This document shows positions 1-7,868 of a stretch of DNA of 64,000 nucleotides, one piece after another (positions within the stretch are counted from its first letter, which is position 1; the number at the start of each line of letters is the position of its first letter). The DNA is taken from assembly GCF_009866805.1 (NCBI RefSeq), contig NZ_SIZW01000040.1:124001-188000 (forward strand), read 5' to 3'. Under the pieces are notes generated by a model. It saw nothing but the letters and a program-made list of their open reading frames with translations, ran no database searches and was not told the origin of the DNA. The stretch is from Schauerella aestuarii. Its GTDB lineage: Bacteria; Pseudomonadota; Gammaproteobacteria; Burkholderiales; Burkholderiaceae_B. Made by a program: the position numbers and the translations under genes.

Positions 1-2
1 CG

Positions 3-602
3 CAATCGGCGGTGAGCGGCAAGATGAGCCCGAGCCGGCTGATCGGGCGTTCGCCGCAGCAGGCGTTGTTCGTCACGCCGCCCCTGGTCGATGGCCGCTA
101 CCTGTCGCTTGAGGTGAATCAAAATGTCGACCTGGTGGCGGTGTCCAGCCAGGGCGTGTTTCGGTTCGTGTGCACGGTGCAAGCCGTATGCAAGAAGCCG
201 TTCGATTATCTCGTGCTGTCGGCACCGGGGCCCATTCAGTTGCTGCGCGAACGCAAGTCGCCGCGCGTGGGTGCGCGTCTGGCCGTACGATTCAAGTCGA
301 TTGCGGGCGATGATCGTTACGATGGCTTGGGCGTCGCGCGCGACATGAGCGTATTGGGGATGTCGCTGGCGGCTACGCGTGCGATATGGCCGGTGGGCGA
401 GCGCGTGCAGATTGCGTTTCGGCTCAAGTCAGCCGCGGTGAATACCGACATCGAGGTGGCCGCCGTGGTGCGTAATGTGGTGCCTGCTTCCACCAGCGAA
501 TCGCTGGTCGTGCACGGACTCGAGTTCGTCGAGGTGTCGGCCGCACAGAAGCTGAGCCTCACGGCGTTCGTTTTCGACAGCCAGCACGTGGCTTTTCGCT
601 AA
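3..602 (+). CDS. PilZ-domain protein, YcgR-like (5' end outside window)
   Basis: Cyclic-di-GMP receptor of the YcgR/flagellar-brake type, cytoplasmic. The frame is open to the left edge, and the visible part begins inside the N-terminal YcgR-type beta domain (through about GPIQLLRERKSPR), so the true start lies upstream; the GTG at 12 is probably internal. The PilZ signature is present: an RxxxR motif in RERKSPR and a DxSxxG motif in DMSVLGMSL, the residues that bind c-di-GMP in this family. Proteins of this type slow flagellar rotation or regulate surface behaviour; no flagellar gene is visible here to confirm that. It ends 70 bases before the TVP38-like gene. Confidence 0.8.
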   Translation, partial: QSAVSGKMSPSRLIGRSPQQALFVTPPLVDGRYLSLEVNQNVDLVAVSSQGVFRFVCTVQAVCKKPFDYLVLSAPGPIQLLRERKSPRVGARLAVRFKSIAGDDRYDGLGVARDMSVLGMSLAATRAIWPVGERVQIAFRLKSAAVNTDIEVAAVVRNVVPASTSESLVVHGLEFVEVSAAQKLSLTAFVFDSQHVAFR

Positions 603-672
603 TGCGCGAGACGGCGGCGGGGCGATTGGGTCATCGGAATCAGGCCCGCGACTTGCGTCTTTCGCGCCCGAC

Positions 673-1371
673 ATGTCATCAACCACCGAATCCTCTTCCC
701 GCGTAGGCCGCTACGGCTTCATCGCTGTGCTCGTCGTCGTCGCCGGCCTTCTGGCGGCCCTGTGGACGGCCACGCCTTTGCGCGAGTACATGTCGGTCGA
801 GGCATTGACCGAAGTTGCCACCGATCTGGAAACGACGCGTTTTGCATTTCTGATCGTGCTGGCCGTTTATGTGTTCGGCGTGTTGTGCGCGGTGCCCGTC
901 ATGTTGCTCATCGCAGTGACCGGTCTGGTGTTCGGTTCCTGGCCGGGGGTGGGCTATGCCTTCGCCGGTACGATGTTGAGTGCGGCGACCTCATTCGCAA
1001 TTGGTCGCTGGTTGGGTGAAAACCGGTTGCGCAAACTTGCCGGTGCGCGGGTCGAGTCGATCAGCAAGCGGCTTGGGCGCGAAGGGATCAAGGCCGTGCT
1101 CGCGGTACGACTGGTGCCCGTTGCGCCCTTTGTATTGATCAATATTATCGTGGGTGCGTCGCATGTGCGCTTTCGCGATTTCATGATCGGCACGGCACTG
1201 GGAATGTCGCCCGGCATCCTGCTCAAGATCGTGTTCTTCGATCAGTTGGCGGATGCCGCCCGTACGTCCAATGAAAATGCGCTGCTGACGGCCGCCGGCA
1301 TTGCGGTGGCGCTGGTGGTGCTGGGGTTGCTCGCTCGCCGACTTTACGGCGGCAAGCGGCGCGATAGCTGA
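673..1371 (+). CDS. TVP38/TMEM64 (VTT-domain) inner membrane protein
   Basis: A 232-residue integral membrane protein of the TVP38/TMEM64/DedA-related VTT superfamily, implicated in lipid scrambling and membrane homeostasis. Hydrophobic segments lie at roughly residues 13-32, 58-82, 83-110, 140-165, 172-190 and 203-220. The family landmarks are visible: TGLVFGSWPG at about 83-92, with the conserved G-x-W turn, and RLVPVAPF at about 146-153, the conserved Arg-Pro re-entrant motif. The C terminus is basic (RRLYGGKRR). It runs convergently towards dipeptidase E with a 57-base gap in which I see no terminator. The exact substrate is unknown for this subfamily. Confidence 0.85.
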   Translation: MSSTTESSSRVGRYGFIAVLVVVAGLLAALWTATPLREYMSVEALTEVATDLETTRFAFLIVLAVYVFGVLCAVPVMLLIAVTGLVFGSWPGVGYAFAGTMLSAATSFAIGRWLGENRLRKLAGARVESISKRLGREGIKAVLAVRLVPVAPFVLINIIVGASHVRFRDFMIGTALGMSPGILLKIVFFDQLADAARTSNENALLTAAGIAVALVVLGLLARRLYGGKRRDS

Positions 1372-1428
1372 TCGCGCAACGACGCCAATCGCTGCGCCAA
1401 GCAACCCGAAAACCGATCGAACAGCGGC

Positions 1429-2157
1429 TCAAGCCACCGCGTTTGCGCTTTTGCGTTGCGCGATAGTGATCACGCCGGGGACGAGCAAGCCTGGTGCCTC
1501 GGTCCCTGAAAACAGGGGCGCATCCTCTCCCAACAACGTGGTCGTGTGGCCCTCGATGCGCAGCGCCGACCCTTCCCGCAGACCGATCACAGGCATCGCG
1601 GGATTGCGTGTGCAGAATTCTGCCAGCCGTTGATCGCGCGTTTCGCCACGGTGGCCGGCGGGATGCGCATTGGTGTAATGCGGATTGATTTGATAGTCGA
1701 TCAAACCGAAGGCGTCGAATCCGCCCGGATCGGTGATGGGCATGTCGTTAGTCGTGCAGACTGTGGGGCAGGCCAGGTTGGCACCGGCGCTCCAGCCCAG
1801 ATACGCCGCGTCGCCTGCGCGTACGCGCGCCGCGATCGGCGCCAGCAAACCGCGCGTGCGCACTTCGCGCAGCAGGTTGAACGTGTTGCCGCCGCCCACC
1901 ACGATCAACTGTGCTGCGGCGATCGCGGCTTGTGCGTCTGTGCAGGTATGCAAGCCTTCCAGCACGATGCCGACGGGGGCCAGCGCATCGTTCACCGTTT
2001 GCGTATACGCGTCCCAACTGCGCGTAACACCTGCGAAGGGCAGGAAGACCGCGGGGAACCCCGCCGGCAACCCTTGCGTCAGGGCTTGGATGTGCGGCAG
2101 CGCATGCACGAGGTAGCCCGCTTCACTGCTGGAATTGCTCAACAACAACAGATTCAT
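1429..2157 (-). CDS. pepE: Dipeptidase E (peptidase S51)
   Basis: Cytoplasmic serine peptidase that cleaves dipeptides with an N-terminal aspartate. The 242 residues match the usual family length (about 230). The S51 features are clear: NSSSEAGYL at the start, VVGGGNTFNLL at about 86-96, the nucleophile elbow GWSAGAN with Ser123, and NPHYTNAHP carrying the expected catalytic His160. It ends 24 bases before the IclR gene at 2182-2949 begins its coding end, on the same strand, so it may be cotranscribed with that regulator. There is no direct sign linking it to the regulator's other target operon. Confidence 0.93.
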   Translation of the reverse strand: MNLLLLSNSSSEAGYLVHALPHIQALTQGLPAGFPAVFLPFAGVTRSWDAYTQTVNDALAPVGIVLEGLHTCTDAQAAIAAAQLIVVGGGNTFNLLREVRTRGLLAPIAARVRAGDAAYLGWSAGANLACPTVCTTNDMPITDPGGFDAFGLIDYQINPHYTNAHPAGHRGETRDQRLAEFCTRNPAMPVIGLREGSALRIEGHTTTLLGEDAPLFSGTEAPGLLVPGVITIAQRKSANAVA

Positions 2158-2181
2158 GCTTCAAGGTCCGTAAGAGAAAAA

Positions 2182-2949
2182 TCAAGTCGTCCAATAGGGA
2201 TCGCCGAGTTGTCGACCGAGGGCACCGACCTCGCCCAGCACGAGCGACCGCAGGGCGTTCACCGTGCTGCAATCAACCTGAAAAGAAAGAAAGGTGAGGC
2301 ACAGGCCGCGTAATGTCTGCGTAGCGGGATCGCGTACGGCAGCCCCGACGGCGCCGATGCCGGGCATCGATTCATCGATGGCCACGGCATGACGGGCGGC
2401 GTGCGCCTGGGCCACGCGCTTGCGCAAGGCCGCCACAGTGCGCGGGGTGTCGCGTCCCGTGGTGGGCAAGGGGGCACGCGTATCGTTGCCGAATGCCGCG
2501 ATGAACTCCGCATCGCTCAATCGCGACACCAATGCGCGCCCGACTGCGGTGTAGGAGGCGGGTCGCTGGGCTCCGGGCTGCGACAGCAGCTGCAATGGGT
2601 GCGCGCCGTTGAGCCGCTTCAGCACGACGGTGTCGGCACCGGAAAGGGCGCACAGGTAGGTGGTGAGCCCGCTCGCTTCGCACAGTCGGTCCAGGGCAGC
2701 GCTGCAGGCGTCGTCCAACGGCGTCGTGGGGACACGCGGGTTTACCGCTGCAGACAAGAGTGCCCCCGGCCGATAGCGGCGCGTCGCGACGTCCTGATCC
2801 AGCAACTGGTACGCGTGCATCTGATTGAGCAGGCGCGACGCCGTGCTGCGGGGCAGGGCCAGGCGCGCAGCAACCTCCGAAAAACTGAGATCGGTCGCAC
2901 CGGTGCCGAACAAGGTCAGCACCTTTTGCACGCCATCCAGAATACTCAT
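2182..2949 (-). CDS. IclR-family transcriptional regulator, divergent from the ABC/transketolase operon
   Basis: 255-residue IclR-type regulator. The winged helix-turn-helix is near residues 22-60 (SEVAARLALPRSTASRLLNQ), followed by the GAF-like effector domain with the family pattern PGIGAVGAAVRD near the C terminus. It is divergent from the ABC importer operon at 3184, which is the usual position for a local regulator. Its own promoter and two matching inverted repeats sit immediately upstream of the start codon, which argues for autoregulation (see 2954-3022). The ligand is unknown; I infer it is the transported substrate or a catabolite of it. Confidence 0.9.
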   Translation of the reverse strand: MSILDGVQKVLTLFGTGATDLSFSEVAARLALPRSTASRLLNQMHAYQLLDQDVATRRYRPGALLSAAVNPRVPTTPLDDACSAALDRLCEASGLTTYLCALSGADTVVLKRLNGAHPLQLLSQPGAQRPASYTAVGRALVSRLSDAEFIAAFGNDTRAPLPTTGRDTPRTVAALRKRVAQAHAARHAVAIDESMPGIGAVGAAVRDPATQTLRGLCLTFLSFQVDCSTVNALRSLVLGEVGALGRQLGDPYWTT

Positions 2950-2953
2950 TCAA

Positions 2954-2991
2954 GTTCCATAAATCGGAACAAAAGTTCCTATAAACAGAAC
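2954..2991. promoter_or_regulatory. Double IclR-type operator (two 17-bp inverted repeats)
   Basis: Two inverted repeats of the same design: GTTCC-N7-GGAAC at 2954-2970 (perfect arms) and GTTCC-N7-AGAAC at 2975-2991 (one mismatch). Their centres are 21 bp apart, about two helical turns, so two dimers would lie on one DNA face. They start 5 bases from the IclR start codon and cover the predicted start site and early leader of the minus-strand promoter at 2993-3022. Assignment to the IclR protein is inference from position and from the half-site style of the family. Confidence 0.65.
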
Positions 2992-2992
2992 A

Positions 2993-3022
2993 ACTATAGG
3001 AAATTGTGCTGCACGGCGTCAA
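2993..3022 (-). promoter_or_regulatory. Predicted sigma-70 promoter of the IclR gene
   Basis: On the minus strand a -35 box TTGACG (3017-3022) and a -10 box TATAGT (2993-2998) are separated by 18 bases; each box matches five of six consensus positions. Transcription would begin near 2986, inside the second inverted repeat, so repressor binding there would block initiation. I did not find an equally good plus-strand promoter for the ABC operon in 3023-3170. Confidence 0.55.
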
Positions 3023-3183
3023 ACGGATGGATCACGCTGTGCACGTGCGTTCGCACTTGCAGCATGCCGCCCCGGTAAGGGAAACCGCTATGTGCACTAT
3101 ATGAACAGCGCACGGAATTATTTTTGCGGATGCACTGACCGGCTCGCACACTGCCCGAACTATAAAAAATATCGGAGACAAAC

Positions 3184-4449
3184 ATGAACGGCTTACGTGT
3201 GAGCACGCGCGCGCTGTGGTCCGGTGTCGCGTTATGCGGAGGGTTGATCGCCGGCGGTCCCGCTCTGGCGCAAAGTGCGGTGAAAATCGGGTGTGTATTG
3301 CCACTGAGCGGTGGTTCGGCGGCTGTTGGCAATCAGACGCGAGTAGGCGTGGCCGCGGCCGTGGCGCAAATCAATGCAGCTGGCGGCATTGCGGCCATGA
3401 ACGGCGCCAAGCTCGAAGCGGTGTTTGCCGATTCGCAATCCAAGGCGGACGTGGGGGTATCCGAAACCGAGCGGCTCATCCAGCGTGAGAACGTCGCGGT
3501 GCTTTGTGGCGCGTTCAATAGCGCGGTGACGTTTCCCGCCACCGAAGTGGCCGAACGCAACAAGACGCCCTGGGTCGCCGTGGGTGCCGTAAAGGACGAG
3601 ATCACCGAGCGCAAGTTTCGCTACATCTTTCGGGTGAACAACAAGGCCTTGTATGACGCGCGTGAGCAGGTCGAAGCGATGACATTGCTGGCCAAGGAGA
3701 CCGGCCAGCCCGTTCAAACCGTCGCGCTGTTTTTCGAAGGTGGCGATTGGGGGCGGTCGCACGCGTCGAACTTCCGCAAGCTGATCGCGGACAAGGGCAT
3801 CAAGGTGGTCTTCGACGAAGCGGCGCCGTTGAACTCGGTCGACTTCACGCCGCAGTTGCTGAAGATTCGATCGGCCAAACCCGATGCGCTGGTGCTTGCG
3901 CTCTACACGCCGGATCAGTTGCTGTTCTCCCGGCAGTTGGCGGAGCAGCGACTTGACTTGCCGTTCGGCGTGCACTCCGCCGGCGGGGGCACCGAAGATC
4001 CCGCCTTCTATGCCGCCATCAATCCGAAGTTTCCGGCCTACTACTTCGTGCAGGAAGATTGGCAAGTGGATATTCTGGCCAACAATCAGGATCCCCTGCT
4101 GCACGATGCCGACAAGCAGGCCAAGGCCGCGTTGGGCTACGGCTTGAGCGCCTACGGTGCGCAAGGCGTGGCCGCCACGTACGTGATCAAGGATGCACTG
4201 GAGCGGGCGAAGTCGGCCGATCGCGAGCAAGTGCGCGATGCGCTCGCGGCCACCGACATCACCAGTGGGCCGGCGCTCTTTCCAGGTTATCAGCGTGTGA
4301 AGTTCGACGAGAATGGGCAGAACACGTTTGCGCACGGCGTGATCTCGGAAAACATCGACGGCCGTCGCCGCACCGTCTGGCCGCTCGAAAACCGTGCTTC
4401 CGATACCAAGCCGGTGTGGCCCGTGCCCAAGTGGTCTGCGCGCCAATAA
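3184..4449 (+). CDS. ABC transporter periplasmic substrate-binding protein (LivJ/type I fold)
   Basis: Periplasmic receptor of a branched-chain-amino-acid-type (HAAT) importer. A Sec signal peptide ends at GPALA-Q near residue 29, and the mature protein opens with the type I binding-protein start VKIGCVLPLSGGSA. The 421 residues fit the family. The start is supported by GGAGA eight bases upstream. It is the first gene of a run with two permeases, two ATPases and carbon-metabolism enzymes. Despite the Liv-like fold, that context (transketolase, polyol dehydrogenase, SDR) suggests the ligand is not an amino acid; this is inference. A strong hairpin follows the stop (4471-4522). Confidence 0.9.
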   Translation: MNGLRVSTRALWSGVALCGGLIAGGPALAQSAVKIGCVLPLSGGSAAVGNQTRVGVAAAVAQINAAGGIAAMNGAKLEAVFADSQSKADVGVSETERLIQRENVAVLCGAFNSAVTFPATEVAERNKTPWVAVGAVKDEITERKFRYIFRVNNKALYDAREQVEAMTLLAKETGQPVQTVALFFEGGDWGRSHASNFRKLIADKGIKVVFDEAAPLNSVDFTPQLLKIRSAKPDALVLALYTPDQLLFSRQLAEQRLDLPFGVHSAGGGTEDPAFYAAINPKFPAYYFVQEDWQVDILANNQDPLLHDADKQAKAALGYGLSAYGAQGVAATYVIKDALERAKSADREQVRDALAATDITSGPALFPGYQRVKFDENGQNTFAHGVISENIDGRRRTVWPLENRASDTKPVWPVPKWSARQ

Positions 4450-4470
4450 CCGCCGCAATACCCTGACCCG

Positions 4471-4522
4471 GCTCGCCGTGCTCGATGTGCCGCCTGTTGT
4501 GTGGGCGGCGCGTCTGGCGAGC
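4471..4522 (+). repeat. Two-tier inverted repeat between receptor and permease genes
   Basis: Outer arms GCTCGCC (4471-4477) and GGCGAGC (4516-4522) enclose inner arms GCCGCC (4489-4494) and GGCGGC (4504-4509). There is no T tract after it, so it is not a typical intrinsic terminator. A stable hairpin between the receptor gene and downstream ABC genes commonly protects the 3' end of the receptor message and keeps the receptor in excess; that role is inferred here. Confidence 0.5.
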
Positions 4523-4557
4523 CTTCGTTCGACTGATGTGTTCGGCGAGGTGGCACA

Positions 4558-5445
4558 GTGGATGGTTATGTCCTGACTTATTCAGCACTCAATGGGTTGT
4601 TGGTGGGCGCCATGTTCGGCGGCATCGCGTTGGGACTGAGCTTGATTTTCGGCGTGCTGCGCATCGTCAATTTCGCGCACGGCTCTTTCCTGATGGTCTC
4701 GATGTACGTGGCATTCTGGTTTCAGAAGATCGTGGGACTGGATCCTTATGTGAGCGTGCTCATTGCCGCACCGTTGATGTTTGCGCTTGGCTTCGCCGTG
4801 CAAGCCGTGATCATCGGTCCGCTCATCCGGCGCGAGCGGGCCCTGGTGGTCGAACCGGTCAGTGCCCTGCTGCTAACTGCCGGCGTTTACATTCTCATGG
4901 ACAACGGCGTGCTGATGTTGTTCGGCCCCAATGTGCAGTCGGTGACCTCCGCGATCACCGTGACCTCGCTGATGGTGGCGGAATTTCCCATCAACGTCTT
5001 CCGCTTGGTGGCCGCCGGTGCGGCGCTGGTGCTGGCCGCTGGCCTGGCGCTTTGGCTGGCGCGCACCGACACCGGCCGCGCGATTCGCGCGACGGCGCAG
5101 AACCGCGATGCCGCCGCGCTGTCGGGCATCGATGTGCCCTTCATCTACAACCTCACGTTCGGCATCGGTTGCGCCATCGTGGGTGTGATGGGTTGCCTCA
5201 TCGCACCCTTCATCCCTTTGACGCCCAACGTCGGACTGGCGTTCGGCATCAAATCGTTCATCGTGGTGGTCCTGGGCGGCATCGGCAGCATTTCGGGCTC
5301 GCTGGTAGGCGGGCTGGTGATCGGTCTGTTCGAGTCGGTCGCCTCGCAGTTCTATTCGGCACCGGCGGCATCCATCTTTTCGCTCGGCCTGTTCATTCTT
5401 ATTTTGCTCTGGCGCCCACAAGGCCTGATGGGCAAGAAGAAATGA
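4558..5445 (+). CDS. ABC transporter permease, LivH type
   Basis: Inner membrane permease of the HAAT importer, 295 residues, with about eight hydrophobic segments. The LivH signature GVLRIVNFAHGSF is at about 32-44 and the C-terminal VVVLGGIGSISGSLVGG loop, which contacts the ATPases, is also present. The start is a GTG; translation from it gives the standard short N terminus, and an alternative is not evident. It is separated from the receptor gene by 108 bases containing a hairpin and from the next permease by 10 bases. Confidence 0.92.
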   Translation: MDGYVLTYSALNGLLVGAMFGGIALGLSLIFGVLRIVNFAHGSFLMVSMYVAFWFQKIVGLDPYVSVLIAAPLMFALGFAVQAVIIGPLIRRERALVVEPVSALLLTAGVYILMDNGVLMLFGPNVQSVTSAITVTSLMVAEFPINVFRLVAAGAALVLAAGLALWLARTDTGRAIRATAQNRDAAALSGIDVPFIYNLTFGIGCAIVGVMGCLIAPFIPLTPNVGLAFGIKSFIVVVLGGIGSISGSLVGGLVIGLFESVASQFYSAPAASIFSLGLFILILLWRPQGLMGKKK

Positions 5446-5455
5446 GGACCCTACG

Positions 5456-6436
5456 ATGACTCGACAATCGAACGCCTGGTTGCCGGCACTATTGCTCCTG
5501 CTGGCGTGCGGGCTGCCGTTCCTGGTGGACAGCTTCATGATCCACTCTCTCATCATGGTGCTTTATTTCGCCTATCTGGCGTGCGCATGGAACCTGATGT
5601 GCGGCTACGTGGGCCAGATTTCCTTCGGTCACTCGGTATTCAGTGGGGTGGGCGGATATACCTCCGTGCTGCTGCTGACGGGGATGGGCATGTCGCCCTG
5701 GTTGGGGATGCTGGTGGGCGGTGTGCTGGCCGCCATTCTGGCCGTGGCGATCGGGTATCCCACGATGCGTTTGCGCGGGCCGTATTTCGCTTTGACCACG
5801 ATTGCGGTCGCCGAAATGGTGCGCATCTGGGTGGAGAACACCGATAACTTCTTCGGTATCGCGCTCAAGGGCGCAGAGGGGCTTTCCGTCCCGCTGCTGG
5901 GCACCAACTTCGCGCTGTTCCAGTTCGAGAGCAAGGTGCCTTACTACTACATCATCCTGGCATTGCTGGTAATCGTGATGGGCATGACATGGCTCATGGA
6001 GCGCAGCCGTCTGGGGGCCTGCCTCAAAGCCATCCGGGGCGATCGCGATGCCGCCGAGTCGCTGGGCATCAACCCCACGCGATATACCTTGATGGCCTAC
6101 GCGATGAGTGCCTTCATGACGGCCTTGGGCGGGAGCTTCTACGCCCAGTTCGTTCGCTTCATCAATCCCGAACGCAATATGGGCATCGAGCTGTCGATCG
6201 ACATGGCGCTCATGACGATCATCGGCGGGCAGGGTACGGTGTTCGGGCCGCTGATCGGCGCACTCTTCCTGGCGCCGATCGCCGAACTCACGCGCATTTA
6301 TCTCGGTGGACGGTTCATCGGCCTGCACTTGGCGATGTACGGGTTGGTGCTGATCATTTCGGTGCTCTATCTGCCCAAAGGCCTCTGGCATCCGATCAAG
6401 GCGCTGGGGCGGCGATTGAGGGGGCGTGTGCGATGA
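5456..6436 (+). CDS. ABC transporter permease, LivM type
   Basis: Second inner membrane permease, 326 residues. Recognisable by MCGYVGQISFGHSVFSGVGGY near the N terminus and by the LivM cytoplasmic coupling segment AIRGDRDAAESLGINPTRY around residues 190-210, followed by the conserved IGGQGTVFGPLIGA. The ATG follows a GAGG ribosome-binding site. Its stop overlaps the ATPase start (ATGA at 6433-6436), so the two are translationally coupled. Confidence 0.93.
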   Translation: MTRQSNAWLPALLLLLACGLPFLVDSFMIHSLIMVLYFAYLACAWNLMCGYVGQISFGHSVFSGVGGYTSVLLLTGMGMSPWLGMLVGGVLAAILAVAIGYPTMRLRGPYFALTTIAVAEMVRIWVENTDNFFGIALKGAEGLSVPLLGTNFALFQFESKVPYYYIILALLVIVMGMTWLMERSRLGACLKAIRGDRDAAESLGINPTRYTLMAYAMSAFMTALGGSFYAQFVRFINPERNMGIELSIDMALMTIIGGQGTVFGPLIGALFLAPIAELTRIYLGGRFIGLHLAMYGLVLIISVLYLPKGLWHPIKALGRRLRGRVR

Positions 6437-7170
6437 GCGACAACCTGCTCGAGGTGGAACGCATCGCCAAACGCTACGGCGGCGTGCAGGCCGTCAAGGA
6501 CGTGTCGTTCAATCTGGCCCGCGGCGAAATTCTTGGGTTGCTGGGCCCCAACGGTGCCGGAAAAACGACCGCCTTCAACATGATTGCCGGATTCGTCGCG
6601 GCCGACAGCGGCCGCATCCGCTTGAACGGACGCGACATCACGGGCAAGCGTCCCTGGGGCGTGTGCAAGAGCGGACTGGCACGCACATTTCAATTGTCCA
6701 AACCCTTCGGCGGAATGACCACGCGCGAGAACCTGATCGTGGGCGCGTTGGTGAAAACGAACGATCGCAAGTACAGCGTCGAGCGGGCCGATGAGCTGCT
6801 CGATTTCTTGGGCATGCGCGAGATCGCCGACGTGGACGCCGACAACCTGACGGCGTTCGAGCGCCGCAAGGTGGAACTGGGCCGGGCGCTGTCCACCGAT
6901 CCGGCGTTGTTGCTGATGGATGAGGTGGTGGCGGGCGCCACGCCGCAAGAGGCCCTGCTGATGGTGCAATTGATCAAGCAGGTACGCGACCGTGGTGTGA
7001 CCATCCTCATCATCGAACATGTGATGAAAGTGATCATGGGGTTATCGGATCGGGTGATCGTGATGCACCTGGGCGAGTTGATCGCCAACGGCGCGCCCAC
7101 CGAGGTGGTGCGGCAACCCGATGTGCTGAAAGCCTATTTTGGAGACGACTATGCCGGCGCCGATGCTTGA
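6433..7170 (+). CDS. ABC transporter ATP-binding protein, LivG type, with divergent signature motif
   Basis: Cytoplasmic ATPase of the importer, 245 residues from the ATG that overlaps the permease stop; a longer reading frame upstream is only the overlapping frame of livM. Walker A is GPNGAGKTT (38-46), the Q-loop Gln is at about 87 and the switch His is at about 196. The signature that is normally LSGGQ or L-x-x-GQ reads LTAFERRK (139-146), and the residue after the catalytic DE (163-164) is Val rather than Pro. Such changes occur in a subset of Liv ATPases paired with a canonical LivF, giving one standard and one divergent catalytic site. It overlaps livF by 20 bases. Confidence 0.9.
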   Translation: MSDNLLEVERIAKRYGGVQAVKDVSFNLARGEILGLLGPNGAGKTTAFNMIAGFVAADSGRIRLNGRDITGKRPWGVCKSGLARTFQLSKPFGGMTTRENLIVGALVKTNDRKYSVERADELLDFLGMREIADVDADNLTAFERRKVELGRALSTDPALLLMDEVVAGATPQEALLMVQLIKQVRDRGVTILIIEHVMKVIMGLSDRVIVMHLGELIANGAPTEVVRQPDVLKAYFGDDYAGADA

Positions 7171-7867
7171 GGTGCGCGATCTGGCCGTGGGCTACGGCGA
7201 TGCCGAGGTGTTGCAGGGGCTGTCACTCAGCGTTGACGCCGGTCAGATGGTGGCGCTGATCGGTGCCAATGGCGCGGGCAAGACGACCCTGTTGCGCACG
7301 ATCTCCGGATTGTTGCGGCCCACCCGCGGCGCGATCGCGCTGGACGGCGACGCCATTGAGGGCCTGCCGCCGCACAAGGTGGTGCAACGCGGGTTTGTGC
7401 AGTCGCCCGAAGGCAAACAGCTCTTCCTGGATATGTCGATCCGCGAAAACCTGCTGGTGGGTGCGCACAATGCGCGCGCCCGGGCGGTGCGCGATCGCAC
7501 GCTGGCCGAGGTGTTTGCGCTCTTTCCGATTCTCGAAGAGCGCCAGCGTCTGTCGGCCTCCACGCTATCGGGCGGGCAGCAACAGATGGTGGCCGTGGGA
7601 CGTGCGCTGATGGCCAAGCCGAAGCTGCTGGCGTTGGATGAGCCCTCGCTGGGTCTGGCGCCGATCATGGTCGACCGCTTGTTCGAGTCGATTTCCGGTA
7701 TCCGCGCATTGGGTGTGACGGTGCTCGTGATCGAGCAGAACGTTTTCAAGGTGCTGCAGATGGCCGACTACGGCTACGTGGTGGAGAACGGCGCGATTTC
7801 GCTGTCTGGAACCGGCTCCGAACTGATGAACAACGCGCATCTACGCGCAACCTATCTGGGAATTTGA
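7151..7867 (+). CDS. ABC transporter ATP-binding protein, LivF type
   Basis: Second cytoplasmic ATPase, 238 residues. It has fully canonical motifs: Walker A GANGAGKTT (38-46), LSGGQQQ (139-145) and DEPSLGLAP (163-171). I chose the ATG at 7151 over the TTG at 7139 because GGAG lies six bases upstream and the family usually begins with a short lead into LEVRDL. The 20-base overlap with livG and the single-base gap to the transketolase gene indicate one transcript. Confidence 0.92.
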   Translation: MPAPMLEVRDLAVGYGDAEVLQGLSLSVDAGQMVALIGANGAGKTTLLRTISGLLRPTRGAIALDGDAIEGLPPHKVVQRGFVQSPEGKQLFLDMSIRENLLVGAHNARARAVRDRTLAEVFALFPILEERQRLSASTLSGGQQQMVAVGRALMAKPKLLALDEPSLGLAPIMVDRLFESISGIRALGVTVLVIEQNVFKVLQMADYGYVVENGAISLSGTGSELMNNAHLRATYLGI

Positions 7868-7868
7868 C

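Noticed and set aside
5989-6432. N-terminal extension of the LivG ATPase
   Set aside because: These codons lie in an alternative frame of livM; the ATG at 6433 overlaps the livM stop and gives the standard length.
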